Shown piece by piece: positions 54,075 to 63,630 of a DNA stretch of 64,000 nt. Positions within the stretch are counted from its first letter, which is position 1. The number at the start of each line of letters is the position of its first letter. Location: contig NC_011297.1 in assembly GCF_000020965.1 (NCBI RefSeq), forward strand, positions 1,646,525 through 1,710,524. The letters are read 5' to 3'. This DNA is from Dictyoglomus thermophilum H-6-12. GTDB lineage: Bacteria; Dictyoglomota; Dictyoglomia; Dictyoglomales; Dictyoglomaceae. The translations under genes were made by a program, and so were the position numbers. Below the pieces are notes generated by a model, which had not been told where the DNA came from, ran no database searches, and saw nothing but the letters and a program-made list of their open reading frames with translations.

Positions 54075-55642
54075 ACATAATATACTTCTTTAATATTTTC
54101 TATCTCTCTTAACTCTTTAAGAACCTTTTCATCAACAGGATTATCAATAACAAGCACCATTACCGCATCTTTACCAATTTCTTTTCTTCCAACCTGCATT
54201 GCAGCAATATTTATGTTATTCTTACCAAGTACAGTGCCTACTTTTCCTATTATACCTGGCCTATCTATATGGAAGGCAATAAGCAAATATTGAGAAAGAG
54301 CAAGATCAAGATAATAATCTTGTATTGCTAAAACCCTCTCTTGTCCTCTACTTACAGTACCTGAAACATCTATAATTCCTTTTTCTGTCTTTAATCTCAA
54401 CCTTATTGAAGATCTATAAGTGTCCATTTCTTCAGTCCTTACCTCTACTATCTTTAGTCTCCTATCCTTTGCCATAGCCATTGCATTAATTAAATTCACA
54501 TCTTCTCCTAAAATAGGCTCCAAAAATCCTTTAACCACTGCAGAAGCAAGAGACGTCTCAATTTTTTGAGCTAAATCTCCGCATATCTTTATCTCTAATT
54601 CCTCAGGATTAGCATTAGTTATCTGAGCTAAAAGTTTACCAAGTTTTTCTCCAAGTTTAACAAAAGGTAATATATCAGGAGATATCTGTATTGGTAAGTT
54701 TACAGCATGACTTACCATCTCTCCCTTGAAGAACCTAATTATATCCTCTGCAACTATAAGAGCTACCTTCTCTTGGGCTTCTTGGGTTGAGGCTCCAAGA
54801 TGAGGAGTTAACACCACATTATCCAAAGTTAATAGAGGATTATCAGGATTTATAGGCTCGTTCTTGAAAACATCAAGAGCAGCTCCAGCAATTTTTTTCT
54901 CCTTTAGCACTTCATATAGAGCATCTTCATCTACCAATCCACCACGAGCACAGTTGATTAGATACGCCGTAGGCTTCATCATTTCTAACTCTTTTTTGCC
55001 TATAAGATTCTTTGTCTCCTGAGTTAAAGGAAGATGCAACGAGATATAATCTGCCTCTTTAATTAGAGAATGCAAATCACTGTATAATTCTACATCTAAT
55101 TCTTTTGCCTTTTCAGGAGAAATAAACGGATCATAAGCAATAACTCTCATCTTAAAGGATTTAGCTCTTTTAGCAACCTCTGAGCCGATCCTTCCAAGTC
55201 CCACAAGCCCTAATGTCTTCCCATAAAGCTCATTACCAATAAAACTCTTCCTCTCCCACTTACCTTGTTTCAATAAAGAAAAAGCTTGGGGAATTTTTCT
55301 TGAGATAGCCAGCATCAAACCAATAGTATGCTCACATGCTGCTATAGTATTACCTTCAGGAGCATTTATTACGAGTATTCCTTTTCTTGTAGCCTCTTCT
55401 ACATCTATATTATCAACACCAACACCAGCTCTTCCAATAACCTTTAGATTTTTAGCCTTTTCGATAACTTCTTTAGTCACCTTTGTCTCTGATCTTACCA
55501 CCAGAGCAGAATAATCCCCTATTATATTTAAAAGCTCTTCCTTAGGTAATCCTGGCCTATAATCTACTTCAAAAAATTCCTTTAATTTGTTTAATCCACT
55601 CTCTGCTATAGGATCCGAAACAAGAAGTTTATATCTTTCCAC
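54065..55642 (-). CDS. serA: D-3-phosphoglycerate dehydrogenase
   Basis: A 525-residue enzyme, first step of serine synthesis, NAD-dependent. It has the NAD-binding GKTLGLVGLGRIGSEVAKRA near residue 140, catalytic Arg and Glu regions, and His-Leu-Gly in LTPHLGAS. After the catalytic core come the allosteric substrate-binding domain and a C-terminal ACT domain (HIDRPGIIGKVGTVLGKNNI). GTG 55642 is used because GGAGGGGG lies just upstream; the longer frame lacks a site. The next gene upstream is the aminotransferase that probably acts in the same pathway. Confidence 0.96.
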   Translation of the reverse strand: MERYKLLVSDPIAESGLNKLKEFFEVDYRPGLPKEELLNIIGDYSALVVRSETKVTKEVIEKAKNLKVIGRAGVGVDNIDVEEATRKGILVINAPEGNTIAACEHTIGLMLAISRKIPQAFSLLKQGKWERKSFIGNELYGKTLGLVGLGRIGSEVAKRAKSFKMRVIAYDPFISPEKAKELDVELYSDLHSLIKEADYISLHLPLTQETKNLIGKKELEMMKPTAYLINCARGGLVDEDALYEVLKEKKIAGAALDVFKNEPINPDNPLLTLDNVVLTPHLGASTQEAQEKVALIVAEDIIRFFKGEMVSHAVNLPIQISPDILPFVKLGEKLGKLLAQITNANPEELEIKICGDLAQKIETSLASAVVKGFLEPILGEDVNLINAMAMAKDRRLKIVEVRTEEMDTYRSSIRLRLKTEKGIIDVSGTVSRGQERVLAIQDYYLDLALSQYLLIAFHIDRPGIIGKVGTVLGKNNINIAAMQVGRKEIGKDAVMVLVIDNPVDEKVLKELREIENIKEVYYVCL

Positions 55643-55664
55643 CTGATACCCCCTCCAATCTCTT

Positions 55665-56822
55665 CTAATTCTTATAATACTCAGCAAAAATCTCTTCTGC
55701 TACCTGTGTACCTTTACCTTTCAATCCCTTGTATCCCATATTTTCCAAAGCAATCTCAATGGCTGAAATCGCCACCAATATATCTGTTGGCTCTACATAT
55801 CCCACATGTCCAACTCGGAAAATTTTACCTTTAAGTACTCCTTGTCCTCCAGCCAATACCACTCCAAACTTAGTCCTTATATATTTTCTTAATTCGTCAG
55901 GGTTAACATTCTCAGGAGGAATAATAGGGGTCACTGTATCCGATGCCCATCTTTCATCGGCAAGGAGTTTTGTAACACCAAGAGCTTTCACTGCCTCACG
56001 TACTGCTCTACCTAAAACTTGATGTCTCTTGAAATTCTGTTCCAAACCTCTATTCAAAATATTCTCAAGAGCTTTTCTCAGAGCAAAAACCACCGATACA
56101 GCAGGAGTAAAAGGTGTGGCTCCCTCTTCTAAGAATTTTTTGGCCTGCTTTAGATCAAAATAAAAACGAGGAAGGTTGGCTTTCTCATTGTACTTCCATG
56201 CAAGCTCACTTACCGAAACCATAGCAAGCCCAGGAGGAGTTTCAAGAGCTTTTTGAGAAGCTGTAACTACCACGTCAACTTTTAAATCATCCGTGGGAAG
56301 GTCTATAGCCCCAAGAGAACTTACAGCATCAACTACAAGGAGTCTTTCAGGATTCTGCTTAACAATAGGAGCAAGTGTCTTCAAATCATTAGTTACGCCT
56401 GTAGAGGTTTCATTATGAGTCAAAAAAACACCTTTAACATCAGGATTTTCTTTTAGAGCCTTCTCAAGAATTTCTGGTTCAACCCCCTTACCAGGTTCAC
56501 AATCAATAGTTTTCACATTTAATCCGTATGCTTTACATATTTTTGCAAATCTTTCACCAAAAACTCCACAAACACCTACTAAAACTGGATCTCCTTGAGA
56601 AAAGAAGTTTACTACTGCAGCCTCCATTCCACCTGTTCCAGATGCGGTAAGAATAAGCACATCATTTTGAGTCTTAAATACCTTTTTCAGAAGTTCAGTA
56701 GAGGTTTTAAGTACATTAGCAAACTCCGACCCACGATGATTTACCATTTCCCTTGCCATTTCTAAGAGTACATCCTGAGGCACAGGAGTTGGTCCTGGGA
56801 TCAATAGATAATTTTTGGGCAT
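55665..56822 (-). CDS. class V aminotransferase, serine/alanine-glyoxylate type, probable phosphoserine route
   Basis: A 385-residue PLP aminotransferase. N-terminal LLIPGPTPVP and the PLP lysine in TASQKALETPPGLAMV are typical of alanine/serine-glyoxylate aminotransferases. The same pairing with serA is known in thermophiles such as Thermotoga, where the enzyme likely substitutes for SerC by making phosphoserine. The ATG follows GGAGGTGA. The serA start lies 22 bases after its stop. The amino acceptor cannot be proven from sequence. Confidence 0.9.
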   Translation of the reverse strand: MPKNYLLIPGPTPVPQDVLLEMAREMVNHRGSEFANVLKTSTELLKKVFKTQNDVLILTASGTGGMEAAVVNFFSQGDPVLVGVCGVFGERFAKICKAYGLNVKTIDCEPGKGVEPEILEKALKENPDVKGVFLTHNETSTGVTNDLKTLAPIVKQNPERLLVVDAVSSLGAIDLPTDDLKVDVVVTASQKALETPPGLAMVSVSELAWKYNEKANLPRFYFDLKQAKKFLEEGATPFTPAVSVVFALRKALENILNRGLEQNFKRHQVLGRAVREAVKALGVTKLLADERWASDTVTPIIPPENVNPDELRKYIRTKFGVVLAGGQGVLKGKIFRVGHVGYVEPTDILVAISAIEIALENMGYKGLKGKGTQVAEEIFAEYYKN

Positions 56823-56828
56823 AAGAAC

Positions 56829-57332
56829 TCACCTCCAATACTTTTTACTCAAATAATAATATAACTCCGCATTTTTCTTAATATGTAAAATCTCTTCTTC
56901 AGTCACACTCCTTACTATCTTCCCAGGAACCCCAATGACCACAGAGCCTTCTGGAATCTCTTTACCTTGAGGAATAAGAGTACCTGCTCCAATAATAGAG
57001 TTCTTCCCAATAACTGCATCATCAAGAATGATTGCCCCCATCCCAACAAGAGTATTATCCTCTATTTTACAACCATGAAGTACTGCGGAATGTCCAACAG
57101 TAACGTATTTACCTATATATACTGGTTTTCCTTCGTCTACATGGATAACCACATTTTCCTGAATATTAGTATATTCATCAATAAAGATGGAATCTAAATC
57201 TCCCCTTATTACTGCAAAATCCCAAATATTTACCCCCTTCTTGAGTGTAACCTTGCCTATAACAACGGCACTTCCAGAGATATAAACTTCACCCTCTATT
57301 TGGGGCAAGTTTTCCTCAAAAGGTCTTAACAT
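56829..57332 (-). CDS. gamma-carbonic-anhydrase-like hexapeptide protein
   Basis: A 167-residue left-handed beta-helix protein of the gamma-CA/YrdA group. The three zinc histidines are visible in VVIHVDEG and VTVGHSAVLHGC, and hexapeptide turns (IGKNSIIGAGTLI) run through it. ATG 57332 is used with AAGGAG upstream. Whether it is an active carbonic anhydrase or binds acyl-CoA or another ligand is open. The gene starts 19 bases after a strong hairpin with a T-run, so its transcription depends on readthrough. Confidence 0.87.
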   Translation of the reverse strand: MLRPFEENLPQIEGEVYISGSAVVIGKVTLKKGVNIWDFAVIRGDLDSIFIDEYTNIQENVVIHVDEGKPVYIGKYVTVGHSAVLHGCKIEDNTLVGMGAIILDDAVIGKNSIIGAGTLIPQGKEIPEGSVVIGVPGKIVRSVTEEEILHIKKNAELYYYLSKKYWR

Positions 57333-57350
57333 TTTTACACTCCTTAGCAA

Positions 57351-57385
57351 AAAGGGGAATTTCTTTAATAAAGAAATTCCCCTTT
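57351..57385 (-). terminator. 16-bp terminator immediately before the gamma-CA-like gene
   Basis: AAAGGGGAATTTCTTT (57351-57366) pairs with AAAGAAATTCCCCTTT (57370-57385), loop AAT; on the minus strand TTTTT follows. It can end the bactofilin transcript but also lies between a predicted promoter and the downstream ribosome site. Confidence 0.75.
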
Positions 57386-57429
57386 CACCATTGAAAGTTA
57401 ATTTTCTTTTATTCTATTAAAGGAGTAAA

Positions 57430-57438
57430 ATTATATCA
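57430..57438 (-). promoter_or_regulatory. extended -10 promoter upstream of the hairpin
   Basis: TGA-TATAAT on the minus strand (57438-57430) is an extended -10 predicting a start near 57423. The transcript would pass through the 57351-57385 terminator before reaching the gamma-CA-like gene. Confidence 0.4.
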
Positions 57439-57471
57439 AGATAGGAGAGATTAAAGTTTATTTAAAAGAGT

Positions 57472-57858
57472 TTAGGAGGACAAATCTATTTTAAAGATGT
57501 CATTTATTTTTTCTTCCTCAAGAATTTCTGTGGTTCCTAAAAGTATTCCTCCCTCTTCAACAGATATCTTTCCACCAAGTTTCAAATCACCCTTAAGTTT
57601 TCCCGTAGAAAGTATCTCTATAGACCCCTTACAAATAACATTACCTACAATTTCGCCTATTACTATTACCTTATTAGCTTTTATATTACCTTCCACATAA
57701 CCTGTTTTTCCCACCATCACTGTATCCTTAGCTTCAATATCCCCCTTAAATCTCCCATCGATTCTTAATGAGGCCTTAGAAATAATTTTTCCCTCCACTT
57801 CACTCTGAGGTCCAATAACTGTCTCCATTACTTCAGGTTTCTCTTTTCTACCCAACAT
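57472..57858 (-). CDS. bactofilin-family cytoskeletal protein
   Basis: A 128-residue bactofilin (polymer-forming cytoskeletal, DUF583). The beta-helix repeats are plain: GPQSEVEGKIISKASLRIDG, GDIEAKDTVMVGKTGYVEG, GNIKANKVIVIGEIVG. Bactofilins polymerise without nucleotides at the membrane and guide cell-wall remodelling. The gene follows an M23 peptidase by 15 bases, as in several bacteria where the two shape the cell. Identity is sure; its role in this organism's long rods is inference. Confidence 0.92.
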   Translation of the reverse strand: MLGRKEKPEVMETVIGPQSEVEGKIISKASLRIDGRFKGDIEAKDTVMVGKTGYVEGNIKANKVIVIGEIVGNVICKGSIEILSTGKLKGDLKLGGKISVEEGGILLGTTEILEEEKINDIFKIDLSS

Positions 57859-57873
57859 ATCTCCTCCTCCCTA

Positions 57874-58791
57874 TTAATATAATTTACCAACCTTTATAAG
57901 ATCTACCGACAAATATGTGGCAGGATTAACAGGATTTCCACCTCTTCTTACTTCATAGTGAAGATGAGGACCTATACTTGTTCCTGTACTGCCAACCCTA
58001 CCAATAAACTGTCCTTTTTTTACAAACTGTCCTACACTTACAGCATAAGAGGATAAATGAGCATAGTATGTAACAATACCCCTACCATGATTAATTTTTA
58101 TAACCTTTCCGTAACCACTTTCCCACCCTACATAGGAGACTATGCCATCCGCAGTGGCATAAACGGGAGCTCCCCAAAAAGTAACTATATCAATTCCTGT
58201 ATGAAAGGCTCTTCTTCTAAATATGGGGTGAAATCTCCAACCGAAACCTGAAGATATGAACCCAAAAGTAGGCCATCGAGAAGGGGTTACAGCAAGAAGA
58301 GTTTTGCGTCTGTCTATTTCTTTTTCTATTTCAAGCAATATCTTTTGTTTTTCTTCAATAAGGGTTTTTACTTCTACAATTTTTCTTTGAATATCATAGG
58401 TTTCAGTATCGGGAATCGAAGTATCTCCAAGACTCACCATCTTTACATTTTTGGGAGGAGGAATCATCCCTTTTATTCCCAAAATATTTTTAAGCTTTTT
58501 CTCTGTTTCTTCCAACTCTTTTAACTTTTGTCTTAAAACTTCAATCTCCTTCAATTGAGCCTTTTGTTTTTCCGTGACCTCTTCTAATACCTCTAAATGT
58601 TTTACTCTATTAAACTTACTACTAGCGATCCTATAAAGGGTTAAGGAAGTACTTACAATTCCTATAATTGCAAAAATTACAATTAAAATTAAACTTATAT
58701 GAACTCTACGAGATTTTGCACTTGAAGCATCGTGGGGAATAATCATTATAGTAAAAAACTTTCTCTTCCACCACTTACGCTTTTTAGCCAT
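57874..58791 (-). CDS. membrane-anchored M23 (LytM) peptidoglycan endopeptidase
   Basis: A 305-residue protein with a basic N-terminus, one transmembrane helix (VHISLILIVIFAIIGIVSTS, about residues 30-49), a coiled coil (about 65-105 and 130-160) and a C-terminal LytM domain. Zinc ligands: His and Asp in FHTGIDIV, then HLHYEV; the catalytic His is in YYAHLSSYAVS. It should cleave peptide crosslinks of the cell wall from the outer face of the inner membrane. GAGGTAG precedes the ATG. The next gene is bactofilin, forming a probable shape module. Confidence 0.93.
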   Translation of the reverse strand: MAKKRKWWKRKFFTIMIIPHDASSAKSRRVHISLILIVIFAIIGIVSTSLTLYRIASSKFNRVKHLEVLEEVTEKQKAQLKEIEVLRQKLKELEETEKKLKNILGIKGMIPPPKNVKMVSLGDTSIPDTETYDIQRKIVEVKTLIEEKQKILLEIEKEIDRRKTLLAVTPSRWPTFGFISSGFGWRFHPIFRRRAFHTGIDIVTFWGAPVYATADGIVSYVGWESGYGKVIKINHGRGIVTYYAHLSSYAVSVGQFVKKGQFIGRVGSTGTSIGPHLHYEVRRGGNPVNPATYLSVDLIKVGKLY

Positions 58792-58991
58792 ATTTATCTA
58801 CCTCAAAAAATAAAATTAATTCATTTAATTAAGAAATCATACTTTAAAATTTTGTAAAAATTATAACAAAGAAAAGCCAATGTGTCAAGAAACAAGGAAT
58901 TTACTTGCTTACAAAAACTCCAAATGTTTCTAAACAATCTAACAGGATTATACGAATTTGAGTATAATAAAGAAAAGTGAGGTGATAATTT

Positions 58992-59516
58992 ATGCCAATA
59001 TTAAAAAGTATAGCAAATGTCCTTACAATTTTTAGACTCGTGATAGGCTTCATTATAGCCTCAATTGGAAATATCCAAAAAAAATTAGGGCTAAAAAACG
59101 CCATATTATGGCTTATCCTTGCTTGGATTACTGATGTCCTTGATGGATACCTCGCAAGAACTTCAAAAATGCCAGAGGATTTTATTGGTAAACATGATAT
59201 TTACGCAGATATGACAGTATCTGCTGGTGTCCTCTATTTCCTTACAGTGTCAAACTTCATACCCTGGAAATTTACTATAGTTTTTGTAATTACTGCCATT
59301 TTTCTCATATGGTATTTTAAAGAAAAAGCAGTGGCAGATGGAATTCAAGCTGTTCCATATGCATTAATGATCTATACTTCCTTTAAATATGAGCCCACCT
59401 ATGGATATTTAATAATAGCCTATCTTCTATTTCTTATTTTGATAACCTGGCCTCGATTTCCAAAAGAAAAAGTTCCCGAATTCATTAATGGAATAAAAAA
59501 CATATTAAAAAAATGA
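58992..59516 (+). CDS. CDP-alcohol phosphatidyltransferase-family membrane protein
   Basis: A 174-residue integral membrane enzyme with about six helices. The CDP-alcohol motif begins at Asp48 (DVLDGYLAR) and ends GKHDIYAD (Gly66, Asp69, Asp73). All four aspartates are present, though Gly66 is two residues before Asp69 rather than the commonest three. Such enzymes join an alcohol to a CDP-diacylglycerol-type donor, making phosphatidylglycerol phosphate or related lipids. The substrate is uncertain. GAGGTGA precedes the ATG. It overlaps the next gene by four bases. Confidence 0.83.
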   Translation: MPILKSIANVLTIFRLVIGFIIASIGNIQKKLGLKNAILWLILAWITDVLDGYLARTSKMPEDFIGKHDIYADMTVSAGVLYFLTVSNFIPWKFTIVFVITAIFLIWYFKEKAVADGIQAVPYALMIYTSFKYEPTYGYLIIAYLLFLILITWPRFPKEKVPEFINGIKNILKK

Positions 59517-60112
59517 ATAGAAAAAGCTTGATTAATAAAGACTGGGAAGAAGCCTTTTATTGGGAAGGTTGTCCTCTTTGCTATTTAACCCAGAAGGCTT
59601 TAAGAAATTATATGGAAAATTTTTTGTATGAAAATGTTAATGATGTCTCTTTAAGAAAAGAAATAAGAGAAAAAGGTGGATTTTGTGAAAATCATCATCT
59701 GCAACTTCTAACCTTCAGAGATTTATTGGGAGTAAGTATAGTTTATGAAGATATAATAAAAAACTATATTATACCATCATTGAAAAAAGGAGAGGTTCCA
59801 AAAATAAAAAGCTGTATATTTTGTGAAAAGGAAGAAGAATATGAAAAATTATATATTCAAGGACTTTCTGAGGTATTAAAAAATCAAGAAAGTCTTAACT
59901 TATGGAAAGAAATAGCATATGATTTTTGTAATCCTCATAAGGAAAAAATCAAGATCCTTTCACCAGAAACTTATAGGAAAATAGAGCCGTATCTTTCTGA
60001 AAAGAGAAGAAAATATCCTGAGTATTTTTACAAATCCTTTCCCTGGGACAAAGATTATTCGGAGATATTTTTGAAAAAACTAAGAATATTAGAGAGTAAA
60101 AAAGGAAAATGA
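59513..60112 (+). CDS. DUF6062-like Cys/His protein, probable zinc-binding (first of a paralogous pair)
   Basis: A 199-residue cytoplasmic protein with two CxxC...CxxH units: Cys20/Cys23 with Cys58/His61, and Cys101/Cys104 with Cys139/His142. The rest is helical and charged. It resembles proteins I know as DUF6062, which have no assigned function. The start overlaps the preceding lipid-enzyme stop and its own stop overlaps the next gene, so all three are translated together. The next protein has the same architecture, pointing to an ancient duplication. Confidence 0.75.
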   Translation: MNRKSLINKDWEEAFYWEGCPLCYLTQKALRNYMENFLYENVNDVSLRKEIREKGGFCENHHLQLLTFRDLLGVSIVYEDIIKNYIIPSLKKGEVPKIKSCIFCEKEEEYEKLYIQGLSEVLKNQESLNLWKEIAYDFCNPHKEKIKILSPETYRKIEPYLSEKRRKYPEYFYKSFPWDKDYSEIFLKKLRILESKKGK

Positions 60113-60501
60113 ATATTAAAAAATGCCCCATATGCGAAAAAATAAAAGAGGAAAAAGAAAAGAAAATAAAAAATCTATCTTCAAAAACTTATATCTGCAA
60201 AAATCACCTAAAAGAAGCTATCACCATTAATTCTCAAATTATAGAAATTTTAGACTTTGAAAATAACAAAGATTGCCCTCTTTGCATCCTGGAAGAAGAG
60301 ATTACTCAAAATTTTCAGGGAGAAGTAAAGGATCTTTGCCTATATCACTTAAGAATGTTAAGGTATAGAATAAAAGAAGAAGACTATAAAGAAATAGCCA
60401 AAAAGTGGGAAGAATATAAAAACTACCTAAAAGATCCTGACGATAAGGTAGAGTTAATCTTTGATCTTCTTACGGGATGTGGGAGAATTATAAGAAAGTA
60501 A
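60109..60501 (+). CDS. DUF6062-like Cys/His protein (second of a paralogous pair)
   Basis: A 130-residue protein with two CxxC...CxxH units: Cys6/Cys9 with Cys30/His33, and Cys56/Cys59 with Cys77/His80. It looks like a compact version of the preceding protein with shorter spacers. The start overlaps the previous stop by four bases. The 3' end overlaps the convergent transglutaminase gene by 48 bases. Probably zinc-binding; a direct interaction between the two proteins is a reasonable guess only. Confidence 0.72.
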   Translation: MNIKKCPICEKIKEEKEKKIKNLSSKTYICKNHLKEAITINSQIIEILDFENNKDCPLCILEEEITQNFQGEVKDLCLYHLRMLRYRIKEEDYKEIAKKWEEYKNYLKDPDDKVELIFDLLTGCGRIIRK

Positions 60502-62505
60502 CTTCTTAGCATATTCCTTAAAATTATCCTTATATCTTTTTCTTTCCTCCTCACTTAGAGGAGCAAATTTCAAAGCATAATATAAACCTGCAAAATCTCT
60601 TCCCAAATCTCCAAGAGGCTCAAGCATACCATAAAGGCTAACATCCTCCTTAATAAGTCCGCTCTTTTTAAGTCTCTTCATTACTCTCTTAAATATCCTG
60701 TCCTCTTCTGTAAGCTTGAGGAAATTTACGATATTTTTAACCAATAAGAATAAAAGAACAATAAAAATAGGAATAACTATGTACTGATATTTATTCAAAA
60801 TTTTGTAAACTTCAATAAAAATTCCTTCCAAAATTATCCCTACAGAGTTAAATAACAATCCTAAAAAGTTTACTGGTTCCTTTCTTTCTCCTCTTTCTAT
60901 CTCTGCCAAAGCAGTAGGTGTAGGATCAACAGTAATCCAGCCTAAAGGGTCAAGATAAACCTCAACCCAGGCATGAGCATTTTTTACCCTTACCTCATAC
61001 ATTCCAGTCCAAGGATTTAAATCTCCAGGTCCATATCCTGTAACAAGCCTACTAGGAACCCCTATAATCCTTGCCATAACTGCAAAGGCAGTGGCAAATT
61101 GTTCACAATATCCTTTCTTTACTTCAAACAGAAAATTATCCACAGCATCCTCGTTCTCAGGAAGAGGAGGTATGTCAAGAGAGTATTCATAGTTATTATC
61201 AAGATAATTTTTAATTGCCATTAATTTCTCCCAAGGAGTTTCATAGTTTTTTGTTATCTCAAAAGCAAGATTCACTACCCTTTGGGGAATATTAGGCAAT
61301 CTCAAATAGTTTAAAAATCTATCCTTAGGTGGGACTTTTGCCTCTAATAATTCTCTCGTAGAGTAATAACTTTCCTGATAAAAACCTGTATATATAAGAC
61401 CCTTAGGAAGTTCAAAGGGAGATCTGTATCCATCTTCTCCATCTTTAAAAATAACTGGGGAAGGATAGTAAAGCCTTTCTGTATCTTTTGGAATAAAGAT
61501 TATATTACTCTGAAAATCTCTTTCAATAAAATAGGTAGCTCTTTGCAGATACTCTTCACCCCTTGCGTTTTCCTTTAAAACAAAGGGTTGGCTTACGGTA
61601 TCTAAAGTCTTTACTTCCTCTCTACTTTGATACCATCCAAAACCATTGTAAGTATCAAAAGCAATTCCTCTATGATATATACCCCACGGAGTTAGAACTC
61701 TGAAAACAAGTGAAGAGGAAAGTTCTCCTCTCTGTCTTAAGTCAAGAAAAGGAGCAAAACCATAATATTCTTCAGGATTAAATTTTAAGGGTGGTATCTT
61801 CCTTCCTTCGGGAAGCTTATAAAGATTGCTAGCCTCAGCATAAGCTGATCTCAGATCACCCTGAAAATTGGTAAGCCTAGTTATTAATTGAGACATTATA
61901 TCCTGTCTAAATCCCACTCTTATATTTTTAGGAATGAATGGAAAAACTAAAAAGCCCATAAGTAATACAAATAGGGTTATGGAAAATACATAACTAGGTA
62001 TCAGCTTGTAATCATTCACCAAAATGAGAAACATAATTACACCAAAAAGAAAGAAGATAAGAAATACAAGATATATGGCCTCTCGAGCAAATATACCCGA
62101 AATAACCATAAGAATAATACTTATGAAGAAAGAAAAACCAAGATCAAGCCTCGTAGGGAGGTCAAAACTATGAATAGTATTGAGATTGACCAAAAAAGTA
62201 GCAAGAGGAATACGGGGATCAAAAGGATTTTTAATTAATTCAACAAAAAATTGTCTTAGAAGATATATCATGCCAAAAGTCATTAAAATCTTTAAAAAGA
62301 TATTCCTTTCCTTCCTCCTGTAATAGCTAAATACAAATCCAACTATGGTTAAAAGAAACACTCCTGCAATATAAATTGAAGAAAGATTCAAAAAATACCA
62401 AACCGAAAAGAGAGAAACCAAAATAAGATAAAGGGTTATGCCTCTAAAAAGTATAGAATCCTCGACTACTTCTCTTTTTATAAGTTTAATTCTTTTCCTT
62501 TCCAT
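60454..62505 (-). CDS. TgpA-like membrane protein with transglutaminase/protease-like domain
   Basis: A 683-residue protein: about six N-terminal transmembrane helices (to about residue 200), a large extracytoplasmic region with a transglutaminase-like fold, another helix near 575 ([16 protein letters not shown]) and a cytoplasmic DUF4129-like tail. The catalytic triad is visible as Cys in [11 protein letters not shown], His in [10 protein letters not shown] and Asp in WITVDPTP. The family accompanies DUF58 and MoxR genes, as here, and may crosslink or cleave periplasmic proteins. It overlaps the convergent Cys/His protein gene by 48 bases. Confidence 0.9.
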   Translation of the reverse strand: MERKRIKLIKREVVEDSILFRGITLYLILVSLFSVWYFLNLSSIYIAGVFLLTIVGFVFSYYRRKERNIFLKILMTFGMIYLLRQFFVELIKNPFDPRIPLATFLVNLNTIHSFDLPTRLDLGFSFFISIILMVISGIFAREAIYLVFLIFFLFGVIMFLILVNDYKLIPSYVFSITLFVLLMGFLVFPFIPKNIRVGFRQDIMSQLITRLTNFQGDLRSAYAEASNLYKLPEGRKIPPLKFNPEEYYGFAPFLDLRQRGELSSSLVFRVLTPWGIYHRGIAFDTYNGFGWYQSREEVKTLDTVSQPFVLKENARGEEYLQRATYFIERDFQSNIIFIPKDTERLYYPSPVIFKDGEDGYRSPFELPKGLIYTGFYQESYYSTRELLEAKVPPKDRFLNYLRLPNIPQRVVNLAFEITKNYETPWEKLMAIKNYLDNNYEYSLDIPPLPENEDAVDNFLFEVKKGYCEQFATAFAVMARIIGVPSRLVTGYGPGDLNPWTGMYEVRVKNAHAWVEVYLDPLGWITVDPTPTALAEIERGERKEPVNFLGLLFNSVGIILEGIFIEVYKILNKYQYIVIPIFIVLLFLLVKNIVNFLKLTEEDRIFKRVMKRLKKSGLIKEDVSLYGMLEPLGDLGRDFAGLYYALKFAPLSEEERKRYKDNFKEYAKKLLSYNSPTSRKKIKD

Positions 62506-62541
62506 AACCTTAAAGATTTTACTGCAAAAGAATTTCCATTT

Positions 62542-63630
62542 TCAACCTTGATTTGAAACAAGAAATAGGGAAAGAAACTCTTGAGGATCAAATTCTGGAT
62601 CAAAAACAAAACCTCTAATTCTTTTACCTTCTCTTTTATGATATTCCACAATAATAACTTTATTAAGCTTAGTTCTTTCATACCAAAAGTTATAATTTAA
62701 AGAAAAGATTAGGTCATAGTCATAATCTTCAATAACAAAATCTTTTCTCTCTATAAGTTGAATCTCAGCTAAATACCTTCTCAAATCATCTAAAGAGTTA
62801 GGAATAAACTCCTCATCTTTTAAGTTCTTTATAGAGATTGGAATATTCAGAGAAAAAGCAGGAATAAGAAGGGAATGAACAAATCTCAAAAGCTGATCAA
62901 ACTCATCTTCAGAAATAGAATCTTTTTTTTCCACCATATTGTCGATCAGAACTCTTAAAGATCCTTTTTTCAATTTTTCAAAATTTTTAGATAAAAGCTT
63001 TCCTTTTTTAGCAGAAGCTTTCCAAGCTACAATCTTTAAGGGATCTTGCGGTTGATAATCTCTTAGAGAATGAAATTCCTCTCCCACTACCGAGGGAAAG
63101 GAGAAAGAAGTTTTATTTCCTTCCCCATCCACAAGGTAAATTTCCTGAGGTAAAGGATAAAATAAAGGATATACATAACTTACCCCATTCACTCTATAGT
63201 TTTTACTCAGATAAAGTAGACCTAATGAGCCAGTAAATCTCAAATTTAGATTTTTTAGTGAAAATACTCCCCTCTTCTTAAAATGAAAATACAAAGCAAT
63301 CTCCTTTTTCTCTTTTCCTCTCAATCCTCCAATAGGGGTTTTATTCTGAAGATTTATAAGGATTTGTCCCTTAGGAATCTTAGAATCATTTTCAAGGTAA
63401 ATACCTATAAAATCGTATTCATTTTCCCTTACAAGAAGAGGCATTTGAACCTTTACTCTAAGATTCAAGGGCTGAAATATTATTTCAAGTAAATTTATCA
63501 AGTAAAGCCCCATAACAAAAGTTGAAAACAAAAGTATAGGCGTAGAGGAGACATTTAAGCCTATAAGATAAAGAACAATATCAAAAAAGATTAATAAATA
63601 TCCTAAGGGAGTGAAATTAATATAGCTCAC
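62542..63630 (-). CDS. DUF58 protein
   Basis: A 362-residue protein with two N-terminal transmembrane segments (YLLIFFDIVLYLIGLNV and TPILLFSTFVMGLYLINLLE, to about residue 50) followed by a von Willebrand-like DUF58 domain. The hallmark is HSLRDYQPQDPLKIVAWKAS near residue 205. DUF58 proteins work with MoxR AAA+ ATPases, probably in assembly or metal-insertion of partner complexes. It starts by overlapping the MoxR stop (ATGA) and is followed after 36 bases by the transglutaminase-like gene. Confidence 0.9.
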   Translation of the reverse strand: MSYINFTPLGYLLIFFDIVLYLIGLNVSSTPILLFSTFVMGLYLINLLEIIFQPLNLRVKVQMPLLVRENEYDFIGIYLENDSKIPKGQILINLQNKTPIGGLRGKEKKEIALYFHFKKRGVFSLKNLNLRFTGSLGLLYLSKNYRVNGVSYVYPLFYPLPQEIYLVDGEGNKTSFSFPSVVGEEFHSLRDYQPQDPLKIVAWKASAKKGKLLSKNFEKLKKGSLRVLIDNMVEKKDSISEDEFDQLLRFVHSLLIPAFSLNIPISIKNLKDEEFIPNSLDDLRRYLAEIQLIERKDFVIEDYDYDLIFSLNYNFWYERTKLNKVIIVEYHKREGKRIRGFVFDPEFDPQEFLSLFLVSNQG

